A DNA stretch of 35,217 nt from Cyanobium sp. CZS48M (GTDB lineage: Bacteria > Cyanobacteriota > Cyanobacteriia > PCC-6307 > Cyanobiaceae), in the NCBI GenBank assembly GCA_030373145.1, contig JAUCZK010000026.1, positions 1 through 35,217 of the forward strand, given 5' to 3'. The notes beneath the pieces are model-generated. The model was not told where the DNA came from. It saw only the letters and a program-made list of their open reading frames with translations, and did not search any database. The position numbers and the translations under genes are program-made. How positions within the stretch are numbered: position 1 is the stretch's first letter; each line of letters opens with the position of its first letter. Shown in pieces: positions 34,100 to 35,217 of this stretch.

Positions 34100-34992
34100 A
34101 TGGCTCAGGCTTCAGGCCCACGGCTGATGGATCGTTTCCGGGAGGAGATGCAGGTGAGGCATTACGCCCGGCGCACGATCACCAGCTATGCCCAGTGGGT
34201 AAAACGCTGGAGGGTCAGGTGAGTGCTTCCACGCAGAACCAGGCGCTGTCGGCCTTGTTGTTTCTCTACCGGACGGTGCTGAGCGGAGATGTGGGGAACC
34301 TGGAGGGAGTGGTTCGCGCCCGGCAGCGCAAGCGGTTGCCGGTGGTGCTCTCAGTGGCTGAGGTGAAGGCGGTGCTGAGTCAGCTCGAAGGTGTCGAGCA
34401 GCTCGTGGCGCAGCTGTTGTACGGCAGCGGTCTGCGGCTGATGGAAGCCCTGCGGTTACGCGTCAAGGATGTGGACTGCCAAGCCCGGCAGCTGACCGTT
34501 CGCAGCGGCAAGGGTGACAAGGACCGGGTCACCATGCTTCCAACCAGTGTGGTGGAGCCCGTGCAGGCCCATCTGCTGGCCGTCCGGGAGATCCATCGGG
34601 CTGATCTGGCGGCCGGGTGGGGCCGTGTGATGTTGCCCATGGCACTGGCACGCAAGTATCCGACCGCAGCATCAGAGTGGGCCTGGCAATGGGTGTTTCC
34701 GCAGGCTCACCGCTGGCATGATCGGAAGAATCGAACCGAAGGTAGGCACCACATCGACCCATCCCTGATCCAGAAGGCCGTGAAGCGAGCAGTGCTGAGC
34801 GCAGGAGTCAGCAAGCAGGCCAGTTGTCACACCTTTCGGCATTCGTTTGCCACTCACCTACTGGAGCGTGGCCATGACATTCGAACCATTCAGGAGTTGC
34901 TTGGACACAGTGACGTGAAGACGACGATGATCTATACGCATGTGCTGAATCGCGGCCCCTGTGGGGTGATGAGCCCAGCAGACCTTTTGTAG
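34100..34992 (+). pseudogene. intI: Integron-type integrase (IntI) with N-terminal deletion and frameshift
   Basis: The protein starts in one frame at ATG 34100 ([26 protein letters not shown]) and hits a stop at 34220-34222. The rest is in another frame from about 34207 ([20 protein letters not shown]) to 34992. Compared with intact IntI proteins, about 25-28 codons between these pieces are missing, so a non-triplet deletion cut the core-binding domain. The catalytic part is intact: Arg at 34435 (GSGLRLME), HTFRH at 34828, GHS at 34903 and Tyr at 34933 (YTHVLNRG). The IntI-specific extra helix region is present ([15 protein letters not shown]). A truncated product could start at GTG 34195. 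Most likely inactive. Confidence 0.85.
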
Positions 34993-35217
34993 CGAATCAA
35001 ACATTTGGTTCTCGGACCCGCCGAAGTTCTCGTGAGCGATAGGGCAATGCGCGAAAGGGCCTTATGCTGGAATGGATCTCAGCCATTGGCTTGGGACGCT
35101 TAGGGTTCTTATGCAGCCAAGGGGACTGGGCAGGGGGCGGATACCGGACCCACCGAAATACTGTTGAACTAAGCCGCTTCGCGGCAGATTACAAGAATAA
35201 TCATAGCCAACTTTTGT
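34993..35217. other. Non-coding tail after the integrase, with direct repeat and hairpin
   Basis: No gene is seen in these 225 bases. An 18-base motif occurs twice: CGGACCCGCCGAAGTTCT (35013-35030) and CGGACCCACCGAAATACT (35145-35162), matching at 15 of 18 positions with a 132-base offset. GTTGAAC (fits the integron core GTTRRRY) is at 35163-35169 and a GCCGC-TTC-GCGGC hairpin at 35173-35185. A matching upstream RYYYAAC partner for a full attC site was not found. Confidence 0.5.

Noticed and set aside
35163-35217. A complete attC recombination site
   Set aside because: GTTGAAC and a short GC hairpin are present, but no RYYYAAC partner at a suitable distance on either strand could be found.

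Overview
The window looks like a chromosome segment of a GC-rich picocyanobacterium of the Cyanobium / freshwater-to-coastal Synechococcus type. Support comes from an SbtA/SbtB bicarbonate transporter with its PII-like partner, a complete cmpABCD (BCT1) bicarbonate ABC transporter, paired Flv1/Flv3 flavodiiron proteins, two acyl-lipid desaturases, a MEKHLA protein, and five GCGATCGC (HIP1) octamers seen by eye. No tRNA, rRNA or CRISPR array was recognised.

Layout, left to right. 1-2115 is a worn accessory edge: a sulfotransferase-like protein with an added helix-turn-helix/coiled-coil N-terminus, a small upstream ORF, the tail of an IS4-like transposase and the C-terminal half of a methyltransferase. 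2142-7575 is housekeeping and membrane fluidity: a membrane protein with an eight-residue repeat, dnaB, rplI, and two DesC-like desaturases on either side of an opposite-strand, possibly DNA-binding protein. 7775-13301 holds a PLP enzyme, glycine cleavage genes gcvH and gcvP, and two small unknown genes.

13428-22292 is a long minus-strand run devoted mostly to oxygen and redox handling: flv3, a membrane acyltransferase with an SGNH domain, flv1, rubrerythrin, an Old Yellow Enzyme reductase, a pirin and a DUF924 protein. Several are joined by four-base ATGA overlaps. The acyltransferase sits between the two flavodiiron genes and its stop overlaps the flv1 start.

22293-31002 is an inorganic-carbon uptake locus: sbtA-sbtB, a DUF6671 protein on the other strand, then cmpABCD. 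Both long intergenic regions carry inverted or tandem repeats that could be operators. Together SbtA (Na+/HCO3- symport), SbtB (nucleotide-sensing regulator) and CmpABCD (ATP-driven uptake) would form the high-affinity bicarbonate supply for carboxysomes, and the flavodiiron pair would provide an O2 electron sink under the same low-CO2 or fluctuating-light conditions.

31087-35217 holds Hsp20, a MEKHLA/PAS protein, a SWIM zinc-finger protein, a ferredoxin/metallo-beta-lactamase protein, and an integron-type integrase. The integrase keeps its catalytic residues but has lost part of its N-terminal domain with a frameshift; it is followed by 225 bases with an imperfect direct repeat and a small hairpin. 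No complete attC site could be drawn there.
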